Below are positions 23,272 through 32,252 of a DNA stretch of 32,728 nucleotides, piece by piece. Position 1 is the stretch's first letter. Each line of letters opens with the position of its first letter. The stretch spans positions 20,171 to 52,898 of the forward strand of contig JADGAM010000004.1 of NCBI GenBank assembly GCA_015232015.1. Direction: 5' to 3'. The position numbers and the translations under genes are program-made. Origin of the DNA: Oligoflexia bacterium. GTDB taxonomy: Bacteria; Bdellovibrionota; Bacteriovoracia; Bacteriovoracales; Bacteriovoracaceae. The notes below the pieces were generated by a model, which was not told where the DNA came from, searched no databases, and saw only the letters and a list, made by a program, of their open reading frames with translations.

Positions 23272-24144
23272 TTAAAATTTTGCAATATCATTTACAGATC
23301 TTTGAGAAATAGAATCGTATGTTTTTATCGCTCGCTGAATACTTTCAAAATGTCGGTGAGCTTTAATTAAATTAGACATTTCGGTAACTGCTTCAACATT
23401 AGATCCTTCAACAAAACCTTGATGAATGGCCGTTTTTAAATCATCTCTAACAATATTTTCATTGGGTATATTTATATAAAGAGAATCACCTTCTTTTTTT
23501 AAGGCGTGTATATCCTTAAATTCTACTAATGATAAATCACCTACCTTAGCATTATTAGCATAGATTTCCCCTTGCATAGTAACGGTGATCTTATTGGCAG
23601 TGGCCGCAATTTTTATTGCTCTATCGTTAATGTTATTTTTTTCATTGTTGTCATTATTATTTTTGATATCAGGAGCTTCAGTTGATTTGTTTTCAGTGCT
23701 TTCTTCATTTTGAATTTTACTTAATACTTTATAACCTTGTTCAGTTACTAATTCTCCATCTTTAGAAATTGAAAAGATACCTTTTCTACTAAAGCGAATT
23801 CCATTGGGAGTTAATATTTCAAAAAAACCCTGGCCGAAAATGGCCAAGTCTAGGGGGTTACCTGTTTGTTTAAGTTCGCCTTGATTAAATAGTGTATAAG
23901 TTCCATCAGTTTTTACGTATCCATGTTCAGCTCCTTGTGAGCGATAAAAATCTCCGGGTTTCCATTCTCCTCTAGGGAGATCAGGTGTTTCTTGATCCTT
24001 GTTTAAAATAGTAAGATATTCTTTAAAAACAAGTTGATCTTTCTTAAAGCCCGGAGTGTTGGCATTTGCAACATTGTTAGCAATGGTCTCGATATTTTGT
24101 TGTTGAGCAATTGCACCAGAAAGTGGAACCCATAATTCACTCAA
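23272..24144 (-). CDS. flgF: Flagellar rod protein FlgF
   Basis: A rod protein just below FlgG. It has the shared rod/hook N-terminus (GAIAQQQNIETIANNVANANTPGFKKDQLVFKEYLT), the NPLDLAIFGQGFFEIL core, and the C-terminus HQGFVEGSNVEAVTEMSNLIKAHRHFESIQRAIKTYDSI. The terminal EGSNV(E/N) block with HRHFES fits FlgF rather than FlgG. An Asn/Glu/Lys-rich insertion (~155-180) extends it to 290 aa (usual ~250). The start is TTG, supported by GGAGG (complement of 24153-24157) eight bases upstream. It is the first gene of the flagellar block; the 233-base divergent gap to xseB presumably holds its promoter, but I see no strong consensus. Confidence 0.9.
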   Translation of the reverse strand: MSELWVPLSGAIAQQQNIETIANNVANANTPGFKKDQLVFKEYLTILNKDQETPDLPRGEWKPGDFYRSQGAEHGYVKTDGTYTLFNQGELKQTGNPLDLAIFGQGFFEILTPNGIRFSRKGIFSISKDGELVTEQGYKVLSKIQNEESTENKSTEAPDIKNNNDNNEKNNINDRAIKIAATANKITVTMQGEIYANNAKVGDLSLVEFKDIHALKKEGDSLYINIPNENIVRDDLKTAIHQGFVEGSNVEAVTEMSNLIKAHRHFESIQRAIKTYDSISQRSVNDIAKF

Positions 24145-24383
24145 TGTTTAAACCTCCATAAAAATTTTAAATTTTAAAAGTATACAAGAACGATCAAGTT
24201 AATTTAGGTCAAAATATCAATTTCTTTTATTTAGTTTATCAATGGAGGAAGTTCGCTTACTACACCAGGCAAAATATATCCCACTGTATTTGGTTTATTT
24301 AGTTTATTGGGTTTATTCTGGTAGATTTGTTGATTTAGATATATACAGGCACTAATGAACACTTTTTCAGGATACAATTGATA

Positions 24384-24680
24384 ATGTCTGCAAAAAAAAA
24401 TAAAAATTTAGATTGGGAAAATAATATACAAGAACTAGAGAAAATCGTGAAAGAATTCGAGCAAGGAAATTTAAATCTAGAAGAAAGCTTAATAAAATTT
24501 GAACGGGGAGTTGAATTATATAAAGTGTGCAAGAAGGCCCTAACTGATGCTGAGAAAAGAGTTAAAGTATTAAGCGATACTCTTAAAGAAGATGATTTAG
24601 AATTAGAATCATCATCTGACGATGGCGATAGTGATGATGACAATGACGATGACAATGACGATGATAATAAGGAAAAATAA
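24384..24680 (+). CDS. xseB: Exodeoxyribonuclease VII small subunit
   Basis: A small helical subunit of exonuclease VII, which degrades single-stranded DNA together with XseA (not in this window). The family core is NLDWENNIQELEKIVKEFEQGNLNLEESLIKFERGVELYKVCKKALTDAEKRVKVL, an almost complete match to the usual pattern. It is followed by an unusual 25-residue Asp/Asn-rich acidic tail encoded by a 12-base repeat (24636-24659). Two starts are possible: TTG at 24378 (AGGA five bases upstream) or ATG at 24384 (11 bases). I give the ATG. The stop codon is one base from the ATG of the PBP1A gene, so the two are likely coupled. Confidence 0.92.
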   Translation: MSAKKNKNLDWENNIQELEKIVKEFEQGNLNLEESLIKFERGVELYKVCKKALTDAEKRVKVLSDTLKEDDLELESSSDDGDSDDDNDDDNDDDNKEK

Positions 24681-24681
24681 A

Positions 24682-27516
24682 ATGAGTTTTCAAAATAAAA
24701 AACATGCGATTGCCGGCAATATTTTTATTAATTTTTTTAAATTTATTTTGATTGTAATTTTTCTTTTTACATGTGCGGGAGGACTTTTTGCCGGAGTAAT
24801 GAGCTATATCACTCTTGATTTGCCAGATGTTAAGCAATTAGAAAAATATGTTCCATCAGTTCACTCACGAATTTTATCACGTGATGGTGATATATTATTA
24901 TCCATAGGTAAAGAAAAACGAGAAATGATTACTTTAAAAGAGGTGCCAAAAGTTGCAATTGATGCTTTCTTGTCTTGTGAAGATAATAAATTTTATGAAC
25001 ATAAAGGAATTGATTTTTTTGGAATTGCCCGTGCTCTGCTCGCTGATTTAAAAGCAGGAAAATTTGTTCAAGGTGGAAGCACAATAACCCAGCAAGTTGC
25101 TAAGTCATTACTGCTTAGTAAAGAAAAATCTTTTGCTCGTAAATTTAAGGATATGTTGCTTGCTCAACAGATAGAAAAATCTTTTACTAAGGATGAAATA
25201 CTTGCTTTGTATTTAAATCATGTTTATTTTGGCGGAGGCTATTATGGAGTTAAGGCGGCACTTCGTGGTTATTTCAGCAAAGATTTAAAAGATGGTACTA
25301 TTGCAGAGTTTGCATTGTTAGCAGGCCTTCTGGTGGCACCAGGAAGATATTCTCCCTATATAAATCCCGCCCATGCAAAAGTGAGACAAAAATATGTTCT
25401 TGGTAGAATGTATGAAGATAAAAAAATAACCAAAGAACAATATGAAAAATACTTAAAAGAAAATTTAAAAATTAAGATTCATGCTAATGAAGAATTAAAA
25501 GCAGGACATTTTACCGATTGGGTCCGTCAAAGAGTGATTGCCTTAGTTGGAGAGGAAGAATTTCTAACTCAAGGTTTTAAAGTGGTGACTACACTTGATT
25601 GGGATTTACAAAAAGTTGCCGAAGAATCAATTCGCACAGGGGTAAGAGAATTAGATAAACGTCAGGGATTTAAAGGACCACTTTTTTCTTTGACTAGAGA
25701 TGAAGAAGTAAGAAAGTTTGTACTTAAGTCTCGTCGTGATTTTTTTGAAAAAAATTCTGAGTTTTTCCTTATTAGGCCCAATGGCGAAAAAACATATGAG
25801 TTTGATTTTAATGAGAATGATTATTTGAAATTAGTTAAAGAGTGGGAAATGTCTCTCGTAGGCAAGGATTTAAGGCATTTTTTCCCGGGAATAGGATTTT
25901 ACCCCGATAGAGTCCAAAATTATTTAAAGTCTAAAGAGATTTACGAAGGGATTGTTGAAAAAATTTCTGACCAACAAAAAGTAGTTTATGTTTCATTTCT
26001 AGGCACCAAAGGAGTCATTCCAGGACAATATTTTAAATGGGCGCACAAGAGAAAAATTAGTGATAATACAACGTACATTTATAATTATGTAAATAAACCT
26101 TCAGAAATTTTAAAAAAAGGTGATGTGATAAAAGTTAAATTAATTGATAATAAACCAACAAGTGTATGGGATAGTTTTGCTGACGATTATAAAAAACAAC
26201 TTAAAGGAAAATCAGCTGAAAAGATTATTAATGATTTAAAGAAAGAAAAATTTTATGTTTTAGAATTAGAACAAGATCCGGAAGTCGAGGGGGCACTACT
26301 TGCTATCAATGCTAATAATGGACAAATTATTTCAATGGTGGGTGGAGTTGATTTTAACAAATCCCAATATAACAGAGTAATTCAATCATCAAGGCAACCA
26401 GGATCTTCTTTCAAGCCAATTATCTATGCTTCTGCTTTAGAAAACGGTTACACTCCTTCAACAATAATCATGGATTCTCCTGAAGCACTTACTGGACAAG
26501 ATGATTTATCAGCATGGAAGCCAAAAAATTATGATGGAGAATTTGAAGGTCCCATTACATTTAGACGATCATTAGAGGAAAGTAGAAATGTTCCAACAAT
26601 AAGAATTGCCATTGACATTGGAGTGAAAAAAATTATTGAGTTTGCGGGGAGAGTGGGCATGGATGCCAAAGCAATCGATAAGGATTTAAGTCTGGCCCTC
26701 GGATCATTTGGTGTTAATCTATTAAATCTTGTTTCGGCATACGCAATTTTTCCAAATGCTGGAAGCAGAGTGATTCCTAAGTCGATTATATCAATTGTGG
26801 ATCGTAACGGTAAAAATTATTATTTAGATGAGATAAGTGGATTTCCAGGAGGTGTTAACGTAGAAAATATTCCAAATAATATTCCAAATAATAGCGCGAC
26901 ACCCGCTTTGCCAACTTCAACAACTTTATCGGCCTCATCAACTATCGCAAGTTCATCAGACCCTAATGTTTCCGAAAATTCATTAACAACAAATTTGGAT
27001 AAGTATAAAGTATATGATCCTCGACTTGCATACATTATGACTAATCTTCTTAGAGGAGTAATTCAGGCCGGTACCGCAACAACTGCTAAAGATTTAGGCC
27101 CACGGGTAGCAGGTAAAACTGGAACTACTAATGACTATGTTGATGCTTGGTTTGTGGGTTTTTCACGAAATGTTGCAGCAGGTGTATGGACAGGATTTGA
27201 TAATAATAAAACAATTGGTTACGGAGAAACAGGAGCTAAGGCCGCACTTCCCATGTGGAAAGAATTTATGAAAAAGGTTTTGCAAAAGTATGGCGATCAA
27301 GATTTTGCAGTTCCTAGTGGGGTTGTATATTCTTGGATCAATAAAGAGACAGGAAGTGCTACTCAAAGTGACTCGGCAAATGCTTATTATGAATCATTTG
27401 TAGAGGGAACGGAACCGGGAACTATTAAAAATGATTTATTTAAACCATCAAGCAATTCAAAAGAAAAAGCAAAAGCTAATCAAATAATGGATGATGATTA
27501 CTATCTTCATCAATAA
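24682..27516 (+). CDS. mrcA: Class-A penicillin-binding protein 1A
   Basis: A bifunctional inner-membrane enzyme that polymerises and cross-links peptidoglycan. One membrane helix lies near residues 15-40. The glycosyltransferase (GT51) motifs are intact: CEDNKFYEHKGID with catalytic Glu100, GGSTITQQ (131-138) and KDEILALYLNHVYFGGGYYG. The transpeptidase motifs are SSFK (Ser575), SRN and KTG (around 812). Between them is an OB-like linker, typical of PBP1A. A Ser/Thr/Pro/Asn-rich insertion (from about residue 730) precedes the last motif and contains a 12-base DNA duplication (26869-26892). An upstream in-frame ATG at 24622 would only read the acidic-tail DNA of xseB as Met-Thr repeats; AAGGA at 24669-24673 supports 24682. 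Confidence 0.94.
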   Translation: MSFQNKKHAIAGNIFINFFKFILIVIFLFTCAGGLFAGVMSYITLDLPDVKQLEKYVPSVHSRILSRDGDILLSIGKEKREMITLKEVPKVAIDAFLSCEDNKFYEHKGIDFFGIARALLADLKAGKFVQGGSTITQQVAKSLLLSKEKSFARKFKDMLLAQQIEKSFTKDEILALYLNHVYFGGGYYGVKAALRGYFSKDLKDGTIAEFALLAGLLVAPGRYSPYINPAHAKVRQKYVLGRMYEDKKITKEQYEKYLKENLKIKIHANEELKAGHFTDWVRQRVIALVGEEEFLTQGFKVVTTLDWDLQKVAEESIRTGVRELDKRQGFKGPLFSLTRDEEVRKFVLKSRRDFFEKNSEFFLIRPNGEKTYEFDFNENDYLKLVKEWEMSLVGKDLRHFFPGIGFYPDRVQNYLKSKEIYEGIVEKISDQQKVVYVSFLGTKGVIPGQYFKWAHKRKISDNTTYIYNYVNKPSEILKKGDVIKVKLIDNKPTSVWDSFADDYKKQLKGKSAEKIINDLKKEKFYVLELEQDPEVEGALLAINANNGQIISMVGGVDFNKSQYNRVIQSSRQPGSSFKPIIYASALENGYTPSTIIMDSPEALTGQDDLSAWKPKNYDGEFEGPITFRRSLEESRNVPTIRIAIDIGVKKIIEFAGRVGMDAKAIDKDLSLALGSFGVNLLNLVSAYAIFPNAGSRVIPKSIISIVDRNGKNYYLDEISGFPGGVNVENIPNNIPNNSATPALPTSTTLSASSTIASSSDPNVSENSLTTNLDKYKVYDPRLAYIMTNLLRGVIQAGTATTAKDLGPRVAGKTGTTNDYVDAWFVGFSRNVAAGVWTGFDNNKTIGYGETGAKAALPMWKEFMKKVLQKYGDQDFAVPSGVVYSWINKETGSATQSDSANAYYESFVEGTEPGTIKNDLFKPSSNSKEKAKANQIMDDDYYLHQ

Positions 27517-27521
27517 AAATA

Positions 27522-28004
27522 TTATAAAAATTTTGTTTGTCGGACGGCCTCGAAGCAAACGGCAGTAGCAGTGTTGGCCAAATTTAAAGAACGAATTTTA
27601 TCTGAATAAGTTGGAAGTTTATAACACCTATTACTCCAATCTTTTGTAATATTATCCTCAAGTCCAGTTGTCTCGGCCCCAAAAATTAAATAGGAATTAG
27701 AAGTAAAGGTAGCATTGAAATAAATTTTATCTGCAAATCTTGAAAAGAAAAATAAATCTTTTTCATTGGGAGATTCAGTGTTTAAAAATTCATCAAAGGT
27801 TTCATATTCACTTAATTCAACATATTTCCAATAATCAAGACCGGCCCGTCTAACTGATTTTTCATCAATTTTAAAACCATATGGTTTAATTAAAACGAGT
27901 CTAAAACCCATGGCCACACAAGTGCGACCAATGCTTCCAGTATTTCCTGGGATCTCTGGGTGATAAAAAACTATTTTTATCTGTTTTTTTTTCGGTCCAA
28001 TCAT
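27522..28004 (-). CDS. trmL: tRNA (cytidine/uridine-34 2'-O)-methyltransferase TrmL
   Basis: A SpoU/TrmD-class (SPOUT) enzyme that methylates the wobble ribose of tRNA-Leu using S-adenosylmethionine. The three knot motifs are present: FYHPEIPGNTGSIGRTC (motif 1), LIFGAETTGLED (motif 2) and IRSLNLANTATAVCFEAVRQ (motif 3). At 160 aa the length is normal. Usual TrmL reads NTGNIIRxC and FGPETRGL; the Ser and Ala/Thr variants here are mild. It ends five bases from the convergent PBP1A stop codon. It follows pepA on the same strand after a 14-base repeat array; no clear Shine-Dalgarno precedes the ATG. Confidence 0.92.
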   Translation of the reverse strand: MIGPKKKQIKIVFYHPEIPGNTGSIGRTCVAMGFRLVLIKPYGFKIDEKSVRRAGLDYWKYVELSEYETFDEFLNTESPNEKDLFFFSRFADKIYFNATFTSNSYLIFGAETTGLEDNITKDWSNRCYKLPTYSDKIRSLNLANTATAVCFEAVRQTKFL

Positions 28005-28016
28005 TTGATTTTTTTA

Positions 28017-28072
28017 TTTCTTATCATCTGTTTCTTATCATCTGTTTATTTTCACCCGTTTATTTTCATTCG
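28017..28072. repeat. Tandem array of four 14-base units
   Basis: Units 1 and 2 are identical (TTTCTTATCATCTG). Units 3 and 4 (TTTATTTTCACCCG and TTTATTTTCATTCG) differ at two positions. The array ends exactly at the pepA stop codon (28073-28075) and fills nearly all of the gap to trmL. The unit is twice seven bases. Confidence 0.92.
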
Positions 28073-29674
28073 TTAAGATTGTTTAGTAAGTAAAAATTGA
28101 GTAAGGGTTCGTACTATTAATCCACTGGCACTTCCCTTTGGACAATAATTTAGATGGCCGACATTATCGATACCTGCAATATCTAAATGTACCCAAGACA
28201 TTTCATCTTTAATGAAATGTTCTAAAAAGGCAGCTGCCTTTTGAGCTCCAGCATTACCAGAGGTGGCAGTATTTCTTATATCTGCAATTGTGGATTTAAT
28301 ATCGTCTCTATATTCATCAAATATTGGTAGTTCCCATGCACGTTCATCTTGTGATTTAGCAGCATCTAATATTTTTTTAGTAAATTCTTCATTGTTTCCC
28401 ATAACTCCGCAAACATGGCCTAATGCTCGAACACATGCGCCCGTTAGAGTGGCCACATCAATGATGTAATTAGGTTTAAAATTGTTTGCATAATCAAGTA
28501 TGTCTGCTAGCACTAACCTGCCTTCTGCATCTGTGGAAATGATCTCTACTGTTTTTCCTGAGCGCCCTTTAATTACAGAATCAGGAAGAAAGGCATTTGA
28601 GGAGACAAGATTATCTGTGATACCTATAAAACATGAAATAATGTACTCTGATTTTAATTGGATGGCATTTTTAAAGGCACCATAAACAGTTGCAGCTCCG
28701 GCCATATCGAATTTCATTCCTACAATTGACGAAGATGGCTTGAGAGAGTAACCGCCAGAATCAAAGGTAAGACCTTTTCCTACAAGAGCAATGTGCTTAG
28801 TATTTTTTGTAGCTTTATTAGGTCTGTAATTTAAATAAATCACTCTTGGTTCATAGGCAGATCCTTGATTTACTGCCAATAACAAATTCATTTTCTCTTT
28901 TTTTATCTCTTTGAGCGTGAGGGTCTTAAATGTTAATTTGGCATTAAGCTTACTTGCTGGCCTAATAGCAAATTTATTTTTGGTTTTAGTAGTTAGTGCT
29001 TTAAAATCATCGACAATAACTTTTGCAAGATATTCGGAATTCATTACATTTGGAACTTCATTAGTTAAATCACGAGTGAAATTTATTCCTGATGAAATAA
29101 TATTTCCTCTCTCTAATCCTTCAGTTGCAGAATGTGCCTCTTTGGCATTTTTAACTATTAAAATAATTTTTTTCTTTTCATTATTAGCTTTGGCGTCAGT
29201 TTTACTATCAGCTTTGCTTTTATTATTAACTTTATTGGTTTTTGGCCTTTGATTTTGATATTTAGTGAATGTGTAAGCGGCCATGTTTAATGTTTCAGTT
29301 ATGATCTGAGTTGTCTTTGATATATCGTTAAAAATATTAAATGAGTTTAGATCAATTTCAATCACATTATAAATTTTGTCATTTATTGTTTTAAAAATTA
29401 GTCCAAAGCTATGTCTTAGTTTTTCTGCAGTTAATTTTTCTTTTTCACCAAGACCAATCATTAAGGCCAAGCGATTCTTATCAAGAGGATAATATAAAGA
29501 CTTGTTGTAATCGGCCTCAAAATTTTTGTATATTCTAATATCTGATAACGGTTTTTTTAAAAATGTATTTAAGTGGCCTAAATCAGTAGAAGATTTTTTT
29601 TTAAATGATGAAACCACTATTAAATCTGACTTTCTAGAAAAATCAAATAGCTCTACTCTGAGTTCTATGTTCAC
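28073..29674 (-). CDS. pepA: Leucyl aminopeptidase, M17 family
   Basis: A cytoplasmic dizinc aminopeptidase releasing N-terminal residues from peptides. The C-terminal catalytic domain has LVGKGLTFDSGGYSLKP (metal ligand and catalytic Lys/Asp, residues ~298-313), KFDMAGAATVYGAF, and STDAEGRLVLADIL (380-393). The last is normally NTDAEGRL; the metal-binding Asp and Glu and the Arg are kept. WVHLDIAGID lies near the end. The N-terminal macro-like domain is divergent and includes a Lys/Asn/Ala linker (~145-168). At 533 aa it is within family range (~480-520 plus linker). The start is GTG, six bases after AAGGAG. It follows the rodZ-like gene, whose stop codon is 34 bases away. Confidence 0.93.
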   Translation of the reverse strand: MNIELRVELFDFSRKSDLIVVSSFKKKSSTDLGHLNTFLKKPLSDIRIYKNFEADYNKSLYYPLDKNRLALMIGLGEKEKLTAEKLRHSFGLIFKTINDKIYNVIEIDLNSFNIFNDISKTTQIITETLNMAAYTFTKYQNQRPKTNKVNNKSKADSKTDAKANNEKKKIILIVKNAKEAHSATEGLERGNIISSGINFTRDLTNEVPNVMNSEYLAKVIVDDFKALTTKTKNKFAIRPASKLNAKLTFKTLTLKEIKKEKMNLLLAVNQGSAYEPRVIYLNYRPNKATKNTKHIALVGKGLTFDSGGYSLKPSSSIVGMKFDMAGAATVYGAFKNAIQLKSEYIISCFIGITDNLVSSNAFLPDSVIKGRSGKTVEIISTDAEGRLVLADILDYANNFKPNYIIDVATLTGACVRALGHVCGVMGNNEEFTKKILDAAKSQDERAWELPIFDEYRDDIKSTIADIRNTATSGNAGAQKAAAFLEHFIKDEMSWVHLDIAGIDNVGHLNYCPKGSASGLIVRTLTQFLLTKQS

Positions 29675-29690
29675 TAAATACTCCTTAATA

Positions 29691-29715
29691 TTTTATTGTG
29701 TTAATGTTTTATTGT
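29691..29715. repeat. 15-base direct duplication after the rodZ stop codon
   Basis: On the minus strand, ACAATAAAACATTAA is followed at once by ACAATAAAATATTAA (14 of 15 identical), covering about 29686-29715. The rodZ stop codon lies in the first copy. The pepA ribosome site directly follows the second. Confidence 0.6.
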
Positions 29716-31097
29716 TGAGTGGTCGGTAGCACTTTTTGTTCTTTTTGTTGATATTCATCAGAAGTTAAAATTTGCCCATTTGTTAGGTATACAAACATTG
29801 GTAGTGAATATTTGGAAGCATTAGTAGCTGGAAATATTAAACTCTTAGTAGATCCCGTACCGGTATCAAGAGATTTATTATTATAAAACACTTTTGTTGC
29901 AGGTATATTCCCCATGAAAATTCTTAGCTCCTTGCCTTGAAGGAAAATTCCTCTTCCTTTTCTTAAGACTAGAGATTTTACAGAATCACTATCTTTTTTA
30001 TAAGTTATCCATGAATCACCATCAACTGCTTTTATGTACACATTTTCTTTAGAAGATATGTAGGCATTCCTTACATGTGTTGGAAAGATTGGTTCATCCT
30101 TTAATTGATCTAGTTTATCATTTAGTTTGTAAACAGGCATTGCCATTTTTTTAAAGCTAATGTTTGCACTTGATGATTGGGCCACGGTCTTAGTGTTTTC
30201 TTTATTTTCAAGATTCAAATTTTTGATTTGATTTTGATCACTATCTTTAAAATCAGGTTTAGGATTAGAATCGGAATTTACAGATGCATTTGATAGAACA
30301 TCGTTTGTGACCGTTGAGGTAGTTGAAGCTGGTGTTTGTAAAACATTGTCAGCTACCAGAGGATTATTAGTGATTGTCAAAGGTAGAATGCTTGCAGCAA
30401 TAATTGCTTTTGTTTTAATAGCTTCTACTGAAGTTGTTGAAGTTGTTGAAGTTGTTAGTTGATTAGTTTTTGTGGAATTCTTTTTTAATTCTATTGAAGA
30501 TTTGATTACATCATAAAAATAGTAAACTGGAAAACATATGATTGTTAAAGCTATAAGAATTAATAAAAGACCTTTTAGTGAGCGTTCCTTTTCATGATGA
30601 TTGCTGCCAATATCTGCTCCAACTTCTACTCCCATATTAACTTCTTTGCTTACAGAAGAGAGATGATTTGAAGTAAGAAATTTTGCATTGTTTTTTAATG
30701 AGTTAGTTGTAGAATTACTATTTTCTTTTTTCCCATAAAACTTATCATAGGATTGATATAAAACCGCAAGAGATTCTTCTACATTCAAACCAATTTCTTT
30801 TGCGTATGAGCGGACAAATCCTTTGATATAGGTTTTATCAGGAAGGGCAGCTAAATTAGTTTTTTCCAATTCCCTTAAGATGGTTAATAGTATTTTTGTT
30901 CGTCTCGAAACCTCTTCTAAAGTTATTCCTTTCTTCTCTCTCCATTTTCGCAAATATAATCCAATATCGTCATTAATATCGTCGTTAATATTGCTATTGG
31001 AGACACTTTCTTCCAAGGAAGGAAGTGTTAAGGTATTATTATTAGAGTTAGTAGTTGCATTCTCAAGGATATTTGTATCTAATTTTTTTGGCTTCAT
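29709..31097 (-). CDS. rodZ: RodZ-like cytoskeletal membrane protein
   Basis: The family links MreB to the membrane and shapes the cell. Residues ~45-115 are a Cro/CI-type helix-turn-helix domain of the RodZ type (IGLYLRKWREKKGITLEEVSRRTKI, then LPDKTYIKGFVRSYAKEIGL). A single membrane helix is at ~175-197. A long Thr/Ser/Asn-rich periplasmic linker follows (~200-340, partly encoded by a 9-base GAAGTTGTT repeat at 30430-30456). A C-terminal beta-rich DUF4115-like domain (~345-440; VRNAYISSKENVYIKAVDGDSWITYK...) closes the protein. The gene follows a pilF-like gene, the same order as the rlmN-pilF-rodZ-ispG cluster of gammaproteobacteria. No clear Shine-Dalgarno; a 7-base array touches the start codon. 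Confidence 0.87.
   Translation of the reverse strand: MKPKKLDTNILENATTNSNNNTLTLPSLEESVSNSNINDDINDDIGLYLRKWREKKGITLEEVSRRTKILLTILRELEKTNLAALPDKTYIKGFVRSYAKEIGLNVEESLAVLYQSYDKFYGKKENSNSTTNSLKNNAKFLTSNHLSSVSKEVNMGVEVGADIGSNHHEKERSLKGLLLILIALTIICFPVYYFYDVIKSSIELKKNSTKTNQLTTSTTSTTSVEAIKTKAIIAASILPLTITNNPLVADNVLQTPASTTSTVTNDVLSNASVNSDSNPKPDFKDSDQNQIKNLNLENKENTKTVAQSSSANISFKKMAMPVYKLNDKLDQLKDEPIFPTHVRNAYISSKENVYIKAVDGDSWITYKKDSDSVKSLVLRKGRGIFLQGKELRIFMGNIPATKVFYNNKSLDTGTGSTKSLIFPATNASKYSLPMFVYLTNGQILTSDEYQQKEQKVLPTTQQ
30430..30456. repeat. In-frame 9-base repeat in rodZ linker
   Basis: Three exact units GAAGTTGTT (plus strand) encode Thr-Thr-Ser repeats in the periplasmic linker. Confidence 0.88.
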
Positions 31098-31118
31098 ATT
31101 TCTTATTTCTTATTTTTA
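31098..31118. repeat. Heptamer tandem array ATTTCTT, 3 units
   Basis: Units ATTTCTT, ATTTCTT and ATTTTTA occupy the whole gap between the rodZ start codon and the stop codon (31116-31118) of the upstream pilF-like gene. Confidence 0.7.
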
Positions 31119-32069
31119 AAAATTTTGGACATCATAAGTACTATTACTTTCATTTTCATTTTTACTTTCTTTTTCACTTTCACTTTTAGGAGGAATAATC
31201 TCATTATAATCTTGTAAGGACAATCTAGAATTTAAACTCTTTAATTCCTTTTTTGATAATTCTGCAAATTCACTTTTGGGAAAGCGAGTTGTAATATCTA
31301 TAAATTTTTCTTTTGCACGTAAATATTTTTGCGATTGGGCAAGAATTTTTGCTTGGTAATAGTGAGGAGCTGGTTCATTGTAACAAAGCCCTTTGGAGGA
31401 GGCATAAAAGTAGTTGTACGCTTCTTTTAAATTTTTTGAATCGTAAGCTAATTCACCAAGGGCATAATTAGCTGGACAATATTCTTCATTTTCTTTTAAA
31501 GACATTTCAAAATATTTTTTTGCTTCTTCAAAGAGTCCTGATCTTAATTTTATAATACCTAAATTATAAAGTACTCGATATTGATGTTGATAGGTTAAGT
31601 CCCTACTAACTGTTTGATACTCTTTTTCTGCTAATTGGTATTTTTTCATAGTCACATACATGGATGCTAAGTTACATCTTGCATCTGAATTTTTAGGATC
31701 CAATTCAATAGATTTTTGTATGTGTTGTAATGCTAGCTCATTTTTCCCTTTGAAGAAATAGGTCATTCCTAGATTGTTATTTATATTACTATCTTTGGGA
31801 TTTAATTTATGTGCTTCCAGTAAAAATTTCAATGCCTTTGTGTAATTTTTTTCAATTAGCGCTTGAGTTCCCTGAGAGTAATATATGTTACCTTTTTTTA
31901 CTTCAGGAGATGGGGATGATGAGTTGTCTGTTGTATCATCTTTATTCAAACTAGAGCACGAGGAGAGGGTGAGTATAGAAAATATAAAGAGCAATGAGAG
32001 TGTGATAATTAATAAATTAGATAAATGATTGTAACGGAGATCTTTACGAGGTTTTAGAGATAAAATCAT
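31116..32069 (-). CDS. pilF: PilF/PilW-like TPR lipoprotein
   Basis: An outer-membrane lipoprotein candidate; in Pseudomonas and Neisseria this family helps assemble the type IV pilus secretin. The signal ends in a lipobox Leu-Ser-Ser-Cys38. Six or so TPR units follow (SQGTQALIEKNYTKALKFLLEAHKLNPKDS, NNLGMTYFFKGKNELALQHIQKSIELDPKNS, CNLASMYVTMKKYQLAEKEY, and so on), the length and spacing usual for PilF. The last ~25 residues are Glu/Ser/Lys/Asn repeats encoded by 6-base units near 31135-31190. ATG follows AGGAAA by six bases. The gene order pilF-rodZ supports the name. No other pilus gene is in the window, so a general TPR lipoprotein is the alternative. Confidence 0.75.
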   Translation of the reverse strand: MILSLKPRKDLRYNHLSNLLIITLSLLFIFSILTLSSCSSLNKDDTTDNSSSPSPEVKKGNIYYSQGTQALIEKNYTKALKFLLEAHKLNPKDSNINNNLGMTYFFKGKNELALQHIQKSIELDPKNSDARCNLASMYVTMKKYQLAEKEYQTVSRDLTYQHQYRVLYNLGIIKLRSGLFEEAKKYFEMSLKENEEYCPANYALGELAYDSKNLKEAYNYFYASSKGLCYNEPAPHYYQAKILAQSQKYLRAKEKFIDITTRFPKSEFAELSKKELKSLNSRLSLQDYNEIIPPKSESEKESKNENESNSTYDVQNF

Positions 32070-32252
32070 AAAAAATTTCCTATTATCTTAATTATATAAG
32101 GTATTATGTAAAATATTAATTTAATATATTAATTAAATATAAAGTATAGACTATTATATAGAGCTATATAGAGTATTATGCCATAAATTTTATCTTATAT
32201 TCATAAAAACATATTGTATTAAAAAACTATTGTATTATTGTCTTGTAAAAGA

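Noticed and set aside
24225-24320. GTTTATT repeated three times at 9-base spacing in the flgF/xseB gap, and AATTTTA x2 at 24163-24176
   Set aside because: Too few and too imperfect units in AT-rich sequence to list with the clear arrays.
24622-24681. Earlier in-frame ATG for the PBP1A gene giving a Met-Thr repeat N-terminus
   Set aside because: It reads the xseB acidic-tail repeat in another frame; a proper ribosome site and normal PBP N-terminus begin at 24682.
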